Shown: positions 17,256 to 26,271 of the stretch, one piece after another
How positions within the stretch are numbered: position 1 is the stretch's first letter
How the letters are laid out: every line of letters starts with the position of its first letter
Assembly (NCBI RefSeq): GCF_000403645.1
Contig: NC_021313.1
Location: 2,561,014 to 2,625,013 of the forward strand
Length of the DNA: 64,000 bases
From: Salinarchaeum sp. Harcht-Bsk1
Lineage (GTDB): Archaea > Halobacteriota > Halobacteria > Halobacteriales > Salinarchaeaceae
Direction of reading: 5' to 3'
Position numbers and translations under genes: made by a program
The notes under the pieces: model-generated
The model's database searches: none
What the model was told of the DNA's origin: nothing
The model's input: only the letters and a program-made list of their open reading frames with translations

Positions 17256-18665
17256 ATGGCTCCGACCAGACGCCGTGTATTGCAGGCACTGGGCGCTGCC
17301 AGCGCTGCCGCGATCGCGGGCTGTTCGAGCGACGGTGGTGGCGGCTCGGGCGACGACGGGAACGACTCCACCGGCGGCTCCACCGACGCCCCTGCAGCGG
17401 ACGACGGCGACGCGACCGGGGACGGCAGTGCGCAGGACGAACCGCAGTCGCCGGAGGCTGCCGCCCGACAGCTCGTCGACCACCTCTTCGCTGGCGAGTA
17501 CGAGGCCGGTCAGGCGCTGTTCGTGGAGGCGTACCAGTCGCGGGCGACGCCGGCGATCCTCGAGCGGCTCCGCCTCGGGTTCAACGCCGCAGGTGGCGCG
17601 TTCCAGGAGATTACGGGCGTCGAGACGAGCGTCCGCTCGGGGCTCGATGCGGTCGACCTGACGCTCCAGCTCGAACGGACGACCGCGCCGTTCCGGGTCA
17701 CGGTCACGCAGGACGTCCAGATCCGGTCCGCCATCATCGCTGGGGAGTACGAGCGCGCCAGCTACGCCGATGCCGGGCGCTTCGACGCGACGGAGCACAC
17801 GCTCGAACCCGGCGGGTGTCAGCTTGGCGCGACGGTCACGACACCAGCTGACGCAGAGCAGGCGCCAGGGGTCGTCCTCGTTCACGGGAGCGGCCCGAGC
17901 GATCGCGACCTGACGGTGGGCGCGAACAAACCCTACCGCGACCTCGCGGAGGGGCTGGCGAGCCGCGGCGTCGCCGTCCTGCGCTACGAGAAACGCACCT
18001 TCGCCTGCAACGTGGCGGCTGCGGAGCACACCGTCGATCACGTGACCGTCGACGACGCGCTTCACGCCCTCTCGTGGTTCCGCAACCGCGACGACGTCCT
18101 CGCCGACGACGTGGCGGTCGTCGGGCACAGCCTCGGTGCGATGATGGCGCCGGAGATTGCACGCCGGGACGGTCGGGTCGCCGGGGCGGTGGGCCTCGCC
18201 GCGCCGACGCGTCCGCTCGCGGACGTCTTCCTCGACCAGGTCGACCACCTCGCGTCCGTCGGCGAACACACGCCCTCGGGAATCGAACAACAGCGCAACC
18301 AGTGGCAGCGCGCAGCCGAGCAGATTCGCACCGGCAACTTCGAGGACGACGAGTCGCTGCTGGGCTATCCCGGGGCGCTCTGGCGGAGTCTCGACGGCTA
18401 CGATCCGGTCGCGACGGCCGAAGGCCTCGACGTCCCCCAGCACTACCTCCAGGGCGGTCGCGACTACCAGGTCACCGTCGAAGACGACTTCGCGGCGTGG
18501 CAATCTGCCTTCGGCGACGCGGACGACGTCGCGCTCTCCGCCTACGACCCGCTCAACCACGCGTTTCTCCCCGGCCAGGGCCCGTCGGTCCCGCAGGCAT
18601 ACGCCGTCCCCAACCAGGTCTCCGAGTCGGTCGTCGCCGACCTCGCGGCCTGGCTGCAGCGTTGA
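17256..18665 (+). CDS. alpha/beta-hydrolase lipoprotein with N-terminal DUF3887-like domain
   Basis: The 469-residue protein begins with RRRVLQ and a hydrophobic signal ending in the lipobox IAGC (Cys23), followed by a Gly/Asp/Ser-rich tether. Residues 68-165 look like a DUF3887 domain. Residues 190-469 are an alpha/beta-hydrolase with VHGSGPSD near 208 (oxyanion region), nucleophile motif GHSLG near 290, and a late His in DPLNHAFLPG. A TATA-like CTTCTTAGGG at about 17223-17232 supports ATG 17256 over the longer frame. It is a surface-anchored esterase or peptidase of unknown substrate. Confidence 0.88.
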   Translation: MAPTRRRVLQALGAASAAAIAGCSSDGGGGSGDDGNDSTGGSTDAPAADDGDATGDGSAQDEPQSPEAAARQLVDHLFAGEYEAGQALFVEAYQSRATPAILERLRLGFNAAGGAFQEITGVETSVRSGLDAVDLTLQLERTTAPFRVTVTQDVQIRSAIIAGEYERASYADAGRFDATEHTLEPGGCQLGATVTTPADAEQAPGVVLVHGSGPSDRDLTVGANKPYRDLAEGLASRGVAVLRYEKRTFACNVAAAEHTVDHVTVDDALHALSWFRNRDDVLADDVAVVGHSLGAMMAPEIARRDGRVAGAVGLAAPTRPLADVFLDQVDHLASVGEHTPSGIEQQRNQWQRAAEQIRTGNFEDDESLLGYPGALWRSLDGYDPVATAEGLDVPQHYLQGGRDYQVTVEDDFAAWQSAFGDADDVALSAYDPLNHAFLPGQGPSVPQAYAVPNQVSESVVADLAAWLQR

Positions 18666-18916
18666 GCGCTGTGCTGTGAGTCCCGCTGACGCGCTCGCCC
18701 TCCACTCGTGCGACGTTCGGCCCCCTCCGCCCGTTGACGTTCGGGCCCTCCCGCCCGCTTCCTACTTCGGTATACCTTCCGATCCTGCGCGCTTCCTGGG
18801 CTCCCCTGCACGCGTCTGTGGGCCGGTCCCCTCTTGCACCGTCGAACACCCCGTCGACCCCGTCCCACTTGCAGCGTCCCCGCAACGTCTTGTGTCCGGC
18901 CCTCCTCGCCCGGCGT

Positions 18917-19819
18917 ATGCAGACCGTGCGTACCCTGCTCGTCGACGCGTTCACGGACGAACCGCTCTCGGGGAACGCCGCCGGCGTGGTGCCCGACGCC
19001 GCGGGTCTCTCCGAACCCCAGCGGCAGGCGATCGCCCGCGAACTGTCCGTCAGCGAGACTGCGTTCCTGGCGAACGGCGACGGCGCGGACTACCGGATTC
19101 AGTACTTCACGCCGACGCAGCCAGTGGACCTCTGTGGCCACGCGACCATCGGCACGTTCGCGGGCCTCGCCGCCACCGACGCGATCGGTGCTGGAACGGT
19201 CGAGGTGGAGACGCCCGTCGGCGTCCTCGAGGTGACTGTCGAGGACGACGGCTCCGTCTGGATGACGCAGGACGACCCGACGATCCGGCGGGTCGACCTC
19301 GACCGCGAACGGCTCGCGGCGGCGCTCGGTCTCCGGCCCTCCGCGGTCACGGACCTCGAATCCGAACTGCCGCTCGCGGTCTCCTCGACCGGGCTTCCCT
19401 GGCTGCTCGTCCCGGTCGCCTTCCTCTCACAGCTCGGTGATGCCGATCCGGACCTCGACGCCGTCGCCGAGATCGCCGACGAGGTCGACGCCGTCGGCAT
19501 CTATCCGTTCACCTTCGACACGCTGGAGCGCGAGGCGCACGTCCACGCCCGGGCCTTCGCGCCGGGTGCTGGCGTCCCGGAAGACCCCGTGACGGGAACG
19601 GCCAGTGGCGCAACCGGCGCGTTCCTCCGCCACGTCGGCGCGTTCGACGGCGACCTCCCCGAGGAACTCCTGATCGAACAGGGTCACTACGTCGAGCGGC
19701 CCGGCACGGTGCGGGTTCGCGCCGGCGAGAAAATCCGCGTCGGCGGGAACGGGGCGCTGGCGCTCGACGGCGAGTTGCGCGTCCCCGAGATGGAGTCCGA
19801 CGACATCCTGGAAGCCTGA
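18917..19819 (+). CDS. PhzF family isomerase/epimerase
   Basis: The 300-residue protein has two pseudo-repeated DapF-like halves. Family motifs are NAAGVVPD, SETAFL with the conserved catalytic Glu (about residue 46), QPVDLCGHATIGT and EDPVTGTASGATGAF. Members isomerise or cyclise small acids. ATG 18917 opens at the usual family N-terminus (VRTLLVDAFTDEPLSGNAAGV). The 251 bases before it are unusually C-rich and contain an imperfect direct repeat near 18710-18760. Confidence 0.92.
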   Translation: MQTVRTLLVDAFTDEPLSGNAAGVVPDAAGLSEPQRQAIARELSVSETAFLANGDGADYRIQYFTPTQPVDLCGHATIGTFAGLAATDAIGAGTVEVETPVGVLEVTVEDDGSVWMTQDDPTIRRVDLDRERLAAALGLRPSAVTDLESELPLAVSSTGLPWLLVPVAFLSQLGDADPDLDAVAEIADEVDAVGIYPFTFDTLEREAHVHARAFAPGAGVPEDPVTGTASGATGAFLRHVGAFDGDLPEELLIEQGHYVERPGTVRVRAGEKIRVGGNGALALDGELRVPEMESDDILEA

Positions 19820-19852
19820 TCGGGCTGCGACTGGTGGCGTGAGCGAGTCGTC

Positions 19853-20662
19853 TCAGGAGTTCCGGTAGTACTCGCCGTCATCGGTATCGCCCTCCCACTC
19901 GAAGCCGTCGTCGGGTTCGTCGTCGGCTTCGGACTCGTCGTCGCTCGTCGGTTCCTCCACACCGTCCGACGGTCCGTCCTCGCCAGCCTCGGAACCGGCC
20001 TCCGTCTCCGCAGGATCGTCGGATCCGGCAGCTGCTGATCCGGTTCCTGCAGCCTGCGCGTCGTCGCCCGTATCGTCAGCGGTATGGCTCTCGACCGCCT
20101 CCTCGCTCGTCGCATCAGTCCCGATCGCATCCGGTCCGGACTCGTCCACGGTGCTGTCGACGGACGCAGCGCCACCAGCCGCGGCAGCACTGGCGGGTTC
20201 TGCGCCGCCAGCGGCGCTCCCGTCGTCGCTCCCGAACTCGTCGCTGCCCAGTTCGTCGCCACGGACCTGCTGTTCGAGCCGCGTCGTCTTGCGGTTCACC
20301 TGCTGGACGTCCGCCTCGACGTCGGCGATTCGATCGTCGACCTTGCTCGCGGCGGTACTCGCGATCCGCTCCTCGTCGACGAGTTCGTCGATCTGGTTCT
20401 CGATCGCCTTTCGCATGGTGTGGTGGCGCACCGCCGAGCGACCCAGCTGCCAGACGATGAGCCCGAGGACGAATCCGCCGGCGATCATCGGGATACTCGC
20501 GGGCTGGCCGGCGTCGGAGGGATCGCCAAAGGCGATTTCGCTCAGAAAGGCGCCCGCTCCGAGCCAGACGCCAGCGGCGACGATTCCGATGCCGAGAAGG
20601 AAGGGAAGCAGGGCCAGCGCGCGGTCGTAGAGGCTCCACCGGAGTGCCGACTTGAGTTGCAT
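19853..20662 (-). CDS. membrane protein with coiled coil and long acidic tail
   Basis: The 269-residue protein starts at ATG 20662. A TATA-like GGTTTAAGCC (20687-20696 on this strand) lies 25-34 bases upstream. Two transmembrane helices occupy residues 10-33 and 50-70. A charged coiled coil covers about 78-132 (KAIENQIDELVDEERIASTAASKVDDRIADVEADV). The last 130 residues are disordered and rich in Ala, Gly, Ser, Asp and Glu. No enzyme motif is seen. Similar two-TM coiled-coil proteins occur widely in haloarchaea without known function. Confidence 0.75.
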   Translation of the reverse strand: MQLKSALRWSLYDRALALLPFLLGIGIVAAGVWLGAGAFLSEIAFGDPSDAGQPASIPMIAGGFVLGLIVWQLGRSAVRHHTMRKAIENQIDELVDEERIASTAASKVDDRIADVEADVQQVNRKTTRLEQQVRGDELGSDEFGSDDGSAAGGAEPASAAAAGGAASVDSTVDESGPDAIGTDATSEEAVESHTADDTGDDAQAAGTGSAAAGSDDPAETEAGSEAGEDGPSDGVEEPTSDDESEADDEPDDGFEWEGDTDDGEYYRNS

Positions 20663-20779
20663 GCACACGGGTAGGGGTCGGGATTGGCTTAAACCCAATC
20701 CCCGATCGGGCCCCGGTCGGAATCCGGATTCGTCGTCTCCGGGGCCGAACCTGATCGGCAGGCTCGTGCACCTGTCCGG

Positions 20780-21070
20780 TCAGCGCCGTACGTCGAATCC
20801 CGAGAGTCCCTCGGGCGGTTCGCGCTCGACCTCCACAGCTTCGACCGACGCCGCTGGGCTGCCCTCGTGGCAGAACTCGACCATCTCCGTCACCTGCTCG
20901 TCGGTCCCCTCGAAGACCGCCTCGACCCGGCCGTCCTCGAGGTTGCGAACCCAGCCGTCGACGCCCACCGCTTCGGCTCGATCCCGCGTCGTCGCCCGGA
21001 AGAAGACGCCCTGGACGCGGCCGGTCACGAACACGTGTGCGCGACGACGATCCTCGGTCTGCTCACTCAT
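20780..21070 (-). CDS. acyP: acylphosphatase
   Basis: The 96-residue enzyme hydrolyses acyl phosphates. The signature GRVQGVFFRATTRDRA holds catalytic Arg25, and WVRNLEDGRVE holds Asn43. Length and fold order (beta-alpha-beta-beta-alpha-beta) match the family. ATG 21070 adds a short charged N-terminal extension. It is followed closely upstream by the deletion scar at 21123. Confidence 0.94.
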   Translation of the reverse strand: MSEQTEDRRRAHVFVTGRVQGVFFRATTRDRAEAVGVDGWVRNLEDGRVEAVFEGTDEQVTEMVEFCHEGSPAASVEAVEVEREPPEGLSGFDVRR

Positions 21071-21122
21071 GCCTGCCCGTTCGGGGGCTCGGCAAAAAAC
21101 GGTGTCCACGGAAGGTGTCCGC

Positions 21123-21300
21123 CTACTCCGCGAGCCTGAGGACGGCGTAGTGGAATGCTCCGTCGCCGACCGGCCGGGTCTCGGTCTTCCCGACCTCGAA
21201 CGGGACCGGCGCGTCGAAGATGGGACCGTCGTAGACGAAGGTGTGGAAGCTGCCGTGCTGGCCGCACGGTTCGACGCCCTCGGAGAGCGCCGCGAGCCTC
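21123..21300 (-). pseudogene. 3' fragment of a diphthine-ammonia-ligase-like (Dph6) gene
   Basis: Read on the minus strand from about 21300 to the TAG at 21123-21125, the frame gives LAALSEGVEPCGQHGSFHTF, then VYDGPIFDAPVPF and an ordinary C-terminus ending ALRLAE-like. The CG-x-HG-x-FHTFVYDGP pattern is the C-terminal hallmark of Dph6/MJ0570-type ATP-binding amidoligases. There is no start codon and the N-terminal 150 or more residues are missing. The frame runs head-to-head into a truncated lipoprotein gene on the plus strand. Confidence 0.65.
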
Positions 21301-21678
21301 GCTGGCTGCTCGTCGCTGCCAATCGTCGGTGGGGACGGCGGCAGCGGTGGACTCTCCTACGGCGACACCGTCGAGGACGAGATCGTCGCCGACGGTCCGC
21401 GCGATCCGATCTACAACGATCTCGCGACGCCCCACGAGTTCAGCGGCTCCTCGGGCGATCGCATCCGGGCAACGCAGGACTCCCAGGCGTTCGACTGCTG
21501 GCTGCTCGTGGTCGACGGCAACGACAACCTCGTCGTGGAGAACGACGACCGCAGCATGTCGACGCTCAACAGCGGCTTCGAGACCACGCTGCCCGCTGAC
21601 GGTACCTACACGCTCTGGCCCGGTTCGTTGTCCGGTCAGGCGACCGGTGGGTACACGCTATCCCTCGAGAAGCTGTAG
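21241..21678 (+). pseudogene. 5'-truncated lipoprotein with PPC domain
   Basis: The recognisable sequence begins at the lipobox LAGCSS (21298-21315), followed by a Gly-rich tether and a PPC-like domain (SYGDTVEDEI, HEFSGSSGDRI, DCWLLVVDGNDNLVVENDD, YTLSLEKL) paralogous to the end of the 5637 gene. The normal hydrophobic signal is absent: upstream codons from GTG 21241 are antisense to the dph6-like fragment and give a non-hydrophobic leader. The product could not be exported as a lipoprotein, so it is called a pseudogene, although the frame remains open. Confidence 0.65.
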
Positions 21679-21769
21679 TTCCACGTGGCGTCGCCGTCGG
21701 ATCGAGGAGCGGAGCAAGCTCAACGGACGCCGCTGGCGGTGGCGTCGCAGACTCGTTTCCTTCGGGGCG

Positions 21770-22729
21770 CTAGACGTCTTCGGGGCCGACGCGGAGCCAG
21801 TGAAATACGTAGGTCTGAACGTACCCAGCGTACTCGCCGCCGAAACGCTCTCGGATCGCCCGAGAGGTCTCCGCGTAGTTTCCGCGGTCGCACTCCGGGT
21901 AGTACTCCGCGATCGCGGTCTGGATCCACGTGTCGAGCGGGACGGCCTCCAGGTAGCCGAGCGAGAACAGGAGGATGCAGTCCGCGACCTTGTCGCCGAC
22001 GCCGACGAACCCGGTCAGTAGCTCTCGGGCGTCCTCGTAGGACTCGCCGAGGGCGTCCGTCGGTTCGAGTTCCCCGCTGGCGACGAGTTCGGCGGTTTCC
22101 TGGACGTAGGGGGCTCGATACCCGAGACCGAGGTCCCGTAGCTCCGCCTCTGTCGCGTCGGCCAGCGCGGCTGGTTCCGGAAACGCGTGGTAGGTGCGAC
22201 CGTCGAACGCGACGGACTCGCCGTACGCCTGGGCCAGTGCGGTGACCATCCCGTGGATCCGCGCGACCCGCATCTGCGTCGAGCAGATGAACGCGATCAA
22301 CGTCTCGAAGGGCGGATCCCGGACGAGGCGCATCCCGGGCGCGTACTCGATGGCGGAAGCGAGCAGCGGATCGTCCGGTGCACTCTCGAGGATCGCGGGG
22401 AGGTCGTCGTCGAGGCGGAGCAGCCGTCGGAGGTCCGCCTCCAGGTCCGCGCTGCCCTCCCACTCGAGCGTCCCGTCGGTGACGCCACCGCGCTGTCGCA
22501 CCCGGAGCACGTCGCCGTCGACGACCCGAACGTACCACGGAGAGTCCGATCGCGCGTCGGTGCTTGCGTCCTCGGACGCCGTCGCCGGTTCGCGCCAGCG
22601 TGGCGGACCGTCGCCCTCGTAGCAGCGGCCGTCCTCTCGGATCCATCCGTAGGACTGCCCACTCTCGAGCGTCGCGTAGAGGTCCAGACCGCCGGGGAGC
22701 GTCGCCAGGTCGATCGACCCGCGTTCCAT
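21770..22729 (-). CDS. ogg: 8-oxoguanine DNA glycosylase (OGG1 type, HhH-GPD)
   Basis: The 319-residue base-excision repair enzyme has an N-terminal OGG-like beta domain (LESGQSYGWIR near 21-31), then the helical core with FETLIAFICSTQ (141-152). The helix-hairpin-helix GFVGVGDKVADCILLFSLG carries catalytic Lys247, and the loop LDTWI carries Asp266. The Lys/Asp pair marks a bifunctional glycosylase/lyase. It diverges from the M20 hydrolase at 22857. Confidence 0.92.
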   Translation of the reverse strand: MERGSIDLATLPGGLDLYATLESGQSYGWIREDGRCYEGDGPPRWREPATASEDASTDARSDSPWYVRVVDGDVLRVRQRGGVTDGTLEWEGSADLEADLRRLLRLDDDLPAILESAPDDPLLASAIEYAPGMRLVRDPPFETLIAFICSTQMRVARIHGMVTALAQAYGESVAFDGRTYHAFPEPAALADATEAELRDLGLGYRAPYVQETAELVASGELEPTDALGESYEDARELLTGFVGVGDKVADCILLFSLGYLEAVPLDTWIQTAIAEYYPECDRGNYAETSRAIRERFGGEYAGYVQTYVFHWLRVGPEDV

Positions 22730-22856
22730 CTGGTGGCTGCTCCGCGCCCACGGCGTATGGGGATTTCGTCTCCACGGGACGGGACTGCTCGGCGCTCGTT
22801 CGTCGCAGTCCGCCTGCTCGCGAGCCGTTAAGTGGATTCGTCACGGACGCCCAGCC

Positions 22857-24143
22857 ATGGCGACAGCGACGGAAATCGATCGACTGGTGGACCTCCGGCG
22901 AGACCTCCACCGCCACCCGGAGCCGGCGTGGCGCGAATTCTACACGACTGCGCGGATCGTGGAAGCGTGCCGCGAGATCGGCGTGGACGACCTCCACGTC
23001 GGCCCCGACGCGCTCGCGAGCGATGCGCGGATGGCGGTGCCCGACGACGAAACGCTCTCGGAGTGGTCCGACCGAGCGCTAGAGGCGGGCGCCGACGAGG
23101 CGATCGTCTCCCAGCTCGAGGGCGGCCACACCGGTCTGATCGCGGAACTCCACCGCGGCGAGGGCCCGACGGTCGCGCTCCGCGTCGACATCGACGGCCT
23201 CCCGCGGGCCGAGTCCGACGACCCCGAACACGTCCCCGCCGCCGAGGGCTTCCGCTCGGAGAACGAGGGCGCGATGCACGCTTGCGGTCACGACGGCCAC
23301 GCAGCCATCGGCGTCGGCGTGCTCCGGGCGATCGCCGAGAGCGACGACTTCGCGGGCACGCTCAAGGTAATTTTCCAGCCCGCCGAGGAGCAGGTTGGCG
23401 GCGCCAAGGCCGTCGCCGAGTCCGGGCACCTCGACGACGTGGACGCCCTGCTCGCGATCCACCTCGGGCTCGACCACCCCACCGGCGAGATCGTCGCGGG
23501 CGTCGAGGGCTTCCTCGCCGTCGCGCAGGTCGAGGCGGAGTTCGAGGGCGAACCAGCCCACGCGGGCGGCCGCCCTGAGCAGGGGCGGAACGCCAATCAG
23601 GCGATGGCCGCGGCGATCCAGAACCTCTACGCGATTCCCCGGCACTCGGACGGCCCCACGCGGGTCAACGCCGGGATCGCGGAGGGTGGCACCGCATCGA
23701 ACGTCATCCCAGAGTACGCGCGTCTCGTCGTCGAGGTCCGCGGCGAGACGACGCCGTTGATGGAGTACGTGGACGACCGCGCGCGCTCGGTGCTCGAGGG
23801 CGCCGCGACGATGCACGAGTGCGACCTCACGATCTCCGAGGACGGCCGTGCGCCCTCCGCCACGAGCGACGACGAACTCCGCGACGTCGTCGGCGCGGTC
23901 GCGAAGGGCCACGCGGACGTCGAGCGCGTCCTCGATCGCGACGACCTCGCCGGCAGCGAGGACGCGACCTACCTCATGCAGGCCGTGCAGGACAACGGCG
24001 GCCTCGCTGCCTACGTCGGTGTCGGCACCGACCACCCAGGCGGGCACCACACCGCGACGTTCGACGTCGACGAGGACTCGATCGGCATCGGCGTGGACGT
24101 GCTGAGCGAGTCGATCGAGCGGATCGCTGCGGATTTGCCCTAA
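22857..24143 (+). CDS. M20 family amidohydrolase (aminoacylase/IAA-amido hydrolase type)
   Basis: The 428-residue metalloenzyme opens with LVDLRRDLHRHPEPAWREF, the family start. It shows metal ligands in HACGHDGHAAIGV (near 140) and the catalytic Glu in FQPAEEQVGGAKA. A lid domain with HAGGRPEQGRN follows, then the C-terminal metal His in DHPGGHHTATFDVDEDS. The lid sequence is that of AbgB/HipO-like enzymes, which cleave N-acyl or aminobenzoyl amino acids. The phosphatase gene follows after seven bases, so the two are probably co-transcribed. Confidence 0.92.
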   Translation: MATATEIDRLVDLRRDLHRHPEPAWREFYTTARIVEACREIGVDDLHVGPDALASDARMAVPDDETLSEWSDRALEAGADEAIVSQLEGGHTGLIAELHRGEGPTVALRVDIDGLPRAESDDPEHVPAAEGFRSENEGAMHACGHDGHAAIGVGVLRAIAESDDFAGTLKVIFQPAEEQVGGAKAVAESGHLDDVDALLAIHLGLDHPTGEIVAGVEGFLAVAQVEAEFEGEPAHAGGRPEQGRNANQAMAAAIQNLYAIPRHSDGPTRVNAGIAEGGTASNVIPEYARLVVEVRGETTPLMEYVDDRARSVLEGAATMHECDLTISEDGRAPSATSDDELRDVVGAVAKGHADVERVLDRDDLAGSEDATYLMQAVQDNGGLAAYVGVGTDHPGGHHTATFDVDEDSIGIGVDVLSESIERIAADLP

Positions 24144-24150
24144 TCGCACG

Positions 24151-24657
24151 ATGGCGTCCCAGGACGACCCCCGAATCGAGTTCCGGATCGACGGTCGCGA
24201 ACTGGAGGGCCCACACGTGCGTCCCTTCGGCTGTCACCCCGAGGCGTCGATCGTCAGGCAGATCGGCGATCGACCGCTCTACCTCGGCAACTGTCACGCC
24301 GCGGATCCGGCGTACTGCGACCGGGCGTTCGACGCGGTCCTGACCGTCGCCAAGGATCCGGCACCGGCGACCACCCATCACAGGCCGATGCCCGACAGCA
24401 GGGAGGCCACCTGGGAGCAGTTCCGATCGGCCGCGGACGCGGCCTGCGAGTGCTACCGCGAGGAGGGGGATCTCCTCGTCCACTGCAAGGCCGGCATCTC
24501 CCGCAGCACTGCCGTCGTCGCCGCGACCGTCGCGGTGGAGGAACGTCGTCACCTCTCTGAAGCGTACGACGTCGTGCGAGCCCACCGTCCGTACGCCGTC
24601 TCCCACCCGCAGATTAGGAAGCTGGCCGCCTACTACGTCGCTGCGTACGGTAACTGA
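24151..24657 (+). CDS. dual-specificity protein phosphatase
   Basis: The 168-residue cysteine phosphatase has P-loop HCKAGISRS with Cys112 and Arg118, the CX5R signature. The C-terminal AYDVVRAHRPYAVSHPQ region is typical of DSP substrate loops. About 75 residues precede a conserved Asp that may be the general acid. It lies seven bases after the M20 hydrolase stop. Its substrate in the cell is unknown. Confidence 0.9.
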   Translation: MASQDDPRIEFRIDGRELEGPHVRPFGCHPEASIVRQIGDRPLYLGNCHAADPAYCDRAFDAVLTVAKDPAPATTHHRPMPDSREATWEQFRSAADAACECYREEGDLLVHCKAGISRSTAVVAATVAVEERRHLSEAYDVVRAHRPYAVSHPQIRKLAAYYVAAYGN

Positions 24658-24710
24658 CGGTAGTCCGACCGTCCGTGATCGTCGAATCGATCTATCAACG
24701 CTCCAACCAC

Positions 24711-25229
24711 CTAGTCGTCTGTTATCCGGAGAAGTGCAGCCGGTGATCCGCGTGGGGTCGCGATGGCGGCCAAATAGGTCGCTGGTTCTGGATCGAACCG
24801 GTCGTTGATGAGCTCGATGACTTCCTCGAACCCCCATTCGTGGGTCTGTCCTGGACCGAGATCGGCGAAGCCGTCGCCGACCCACGTTTGCTCCAGCGCG
24901 CGCCACTCGCCGGATTGCTCTAGCCAGATCGACCAACTTGCTGGATTGAACCGCATCGACGTCTCCGACTCGTTCGTGAGGTGCAAGCGGACCTCGCTCG
25001 GGTTCGGGCTTTGCTCGACGGACGGTTCGAGGACGAGTTCCCGGTCGTCGGCATCTGCCGTGTGCGAACACCACAGTTCGCGACCCTCGGCGTCGATGCC
25101 CTCAGGGGGACAGGTATAGCTCGAAAACGGCTCGTCACTCACCGAATCGGACTGGCCACCGAGGTCCAGACAGCCCGCCGTTCCTGCTATCAGGCCAGCC
25201 ATCCCGGCGAGGTAGGTTCGGCGCTCCAC
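24711..25229 (-). CDS. haloarchaeal lipoprotein, unknown function
   Basis: The 172-residue protein has a signal ending in GTAGC (Cys20). Two further cysteines are in the first third (YTCPPEG and LWCSH). The rest is a beta-rich domain: VRLHLTNESETSMRFNPASWSIW and GPGQTHEWGFEEVIELINDRF. That pattern resembles immunoglobulin-like secreted domains seen in haloarchaeal lipoproteins. It is convergent with the phosphatase. Confidence 0.8.
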   Translation of the reverse strand: MERRTYLAGMAGLIAGTAGCLDLGGQSDSVSDEPFSSYTCPPEGIDAEGRELWCSHTADADDRELVLEPSVEQSPNPSEVRLHLTNESETSMRFNPASWSIWLEQSGEWRALEQTWVGDGFADLGPGQTHEWGFEEVIELINDRFDPEPATYLAAIATPRGSPAALLRITDD

Positions 25230-25339
25230 GGCCGGTTCTTCCGCCGTTTGCGTGGTAAAAACTGGGATGACTCAAACGATCACTGGCGTCTTCGGTCGAC
25301 GGGCTGGCGCATTTTCCCATCGGCGAGGCTGCCCGGCCG

Positions 25340-25939
25340 CTACTCGTAGTGCTTGAACAGCAACGCCCGGACGTCGTCCTGCGTGCCCGCGCTCTCCGTC
25401 GAGCCATCGGGGAGTTCGACCTCGTAGCCGGTGTCGCCCGACGCCTCCTCCCACTTGTCGTCGTGGGTGTCCATCAGCGCCATCATCGCCGAGAGCATCC
25501 CGTCGTCGTCGCCGCCAGCAGCCGCGGCCATCGGCGGGGAGCTGGTCGTGCCGCCGGAGTCCTCCTCGTCCGCGTCGGCGTCGTCTTCAGCATCGTCGTC
25601 GGCCTCGGCTCCGTCCTCCGCTGTTTCCTCCGCGTCCTCGCTCTCGTCCGCATCCGCTTCCTCCTCCGGTTCGTCGTCGGCTTCCGCATCGTCTTCGGCG
25701 TCGTCCTCGCTGCTCTCTTCCACGGGGTCCGCCGCCGGCGCGTTTTCCGCAGAGACCTCCGGACCGGCGGAGGGGGCGGTCACCGTCGCGTTGATCTCGC
25801 CTTCGTGGTTGTCGATGAGGTACTGGACCGCGTCGACCATCCGGACGTGGGCGTACTTCCCCACGACGTCCTGCTGGATGTCCTCCCGGAGGGCCTCTAG
25901 GTACTCGTGCTGGTCCTCCGTGATCTCGATCTCGGGCAT
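25340..25939 (-). CDS. acidic protein with N- and C-terminal ordered segments
   Basis: The 199-residue protein starts at ATG 25939. A TATA-like GCTTATTAGC (about 25963-25972 on this strand) lies 25-33 bases upstream. Residues 1-58 are helical (EITEDQHEYLEALREDIQQDVVGKYAHVRMVDAVQYLIDNH) and resemble a ribbon-helix-helix or coiled segment. Residues 70-150 are an almost pure Asp/Glu/Ala linker. Residues 150-199 are ordered and end in GTQDDVRALLFKHYE. It may be a DNA- or protein-binding adaptor; no function can be assigned. Confidence 0.75.
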   Translation of the reverse strand: MPEIEITEDQHEYLEALREDIQQDVVGKYAHVRMVDAVQYLIDNHEGEINATVTAPSAGPEVSAENAPAADPVEESSEDDAEDDAEADDEPEEEADADESEDAEETAEDGAEADDDAEDDADADEEDSGGTTSSPPMAAAAGGDDDGMLSAMMALMDTHDDKWEEASGDTGYEVELPDGSTESAGTQDDVRALLFKHYE

Positions 25940-26025
25940 GGCCGGATCCGACGGCCCCGGGGCTAATAAGCGTGCGTCTGACGCCAGGGAACTTCGTCTC
26001 AAGTGACCGAAGCACTGCCCGGACA

Positions 26026-26150
26026 GCGAACCGCTTGGAAGCCCCCGAGCGCTGGCTGCAGCTACCTCGTTGCGCTCCTCGCTCACTCCGTTCGCTGCGG
26101 TGCTTACTTCGGTACCAGCCGCCAGCGCTCGGCCCCTTCCATTCCCACCC
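26026..26150 (-). repeat. dispersed repeat copy 1 (about 125 bp)
   Basis: The reverse complement runs from GGGTGGGAATGGAAGGGGCC through a core GTAAGCACCGCAGCG...GAGGAGCGCAACGAG to GGGGGCTTCCAAGCGGTTCG. It matches the copies at 26272 and 33319. The ends are partly complementary (TGGAAGGGGCC against GGGGGCTTCCA), so a transcript would fold into a long hairpin. It has no open reading frame of note. Confidence 0.75.
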
Positions 26151-26271
26151 GGCGAGTAATGTCGGGTGCGCGAAATGCGTTGGATTTCCCACCAGCTACG
26201 GAGACGGGATTGACCGCCAGTCACAGCTTGCTCGTCGATCCACCGGGGCGACGACCTGTTCACATTTCACA

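Noticed and set aside
16623-18560. Long minus-strand frame extending the alkyltransferase-like gene upstream across the hydrolase gene
   Set aside because: Only the last 156 codons match the MGMT family; the rest is antisense to the alpha/beta hydrolase. ATG 17093 is the sensible start.
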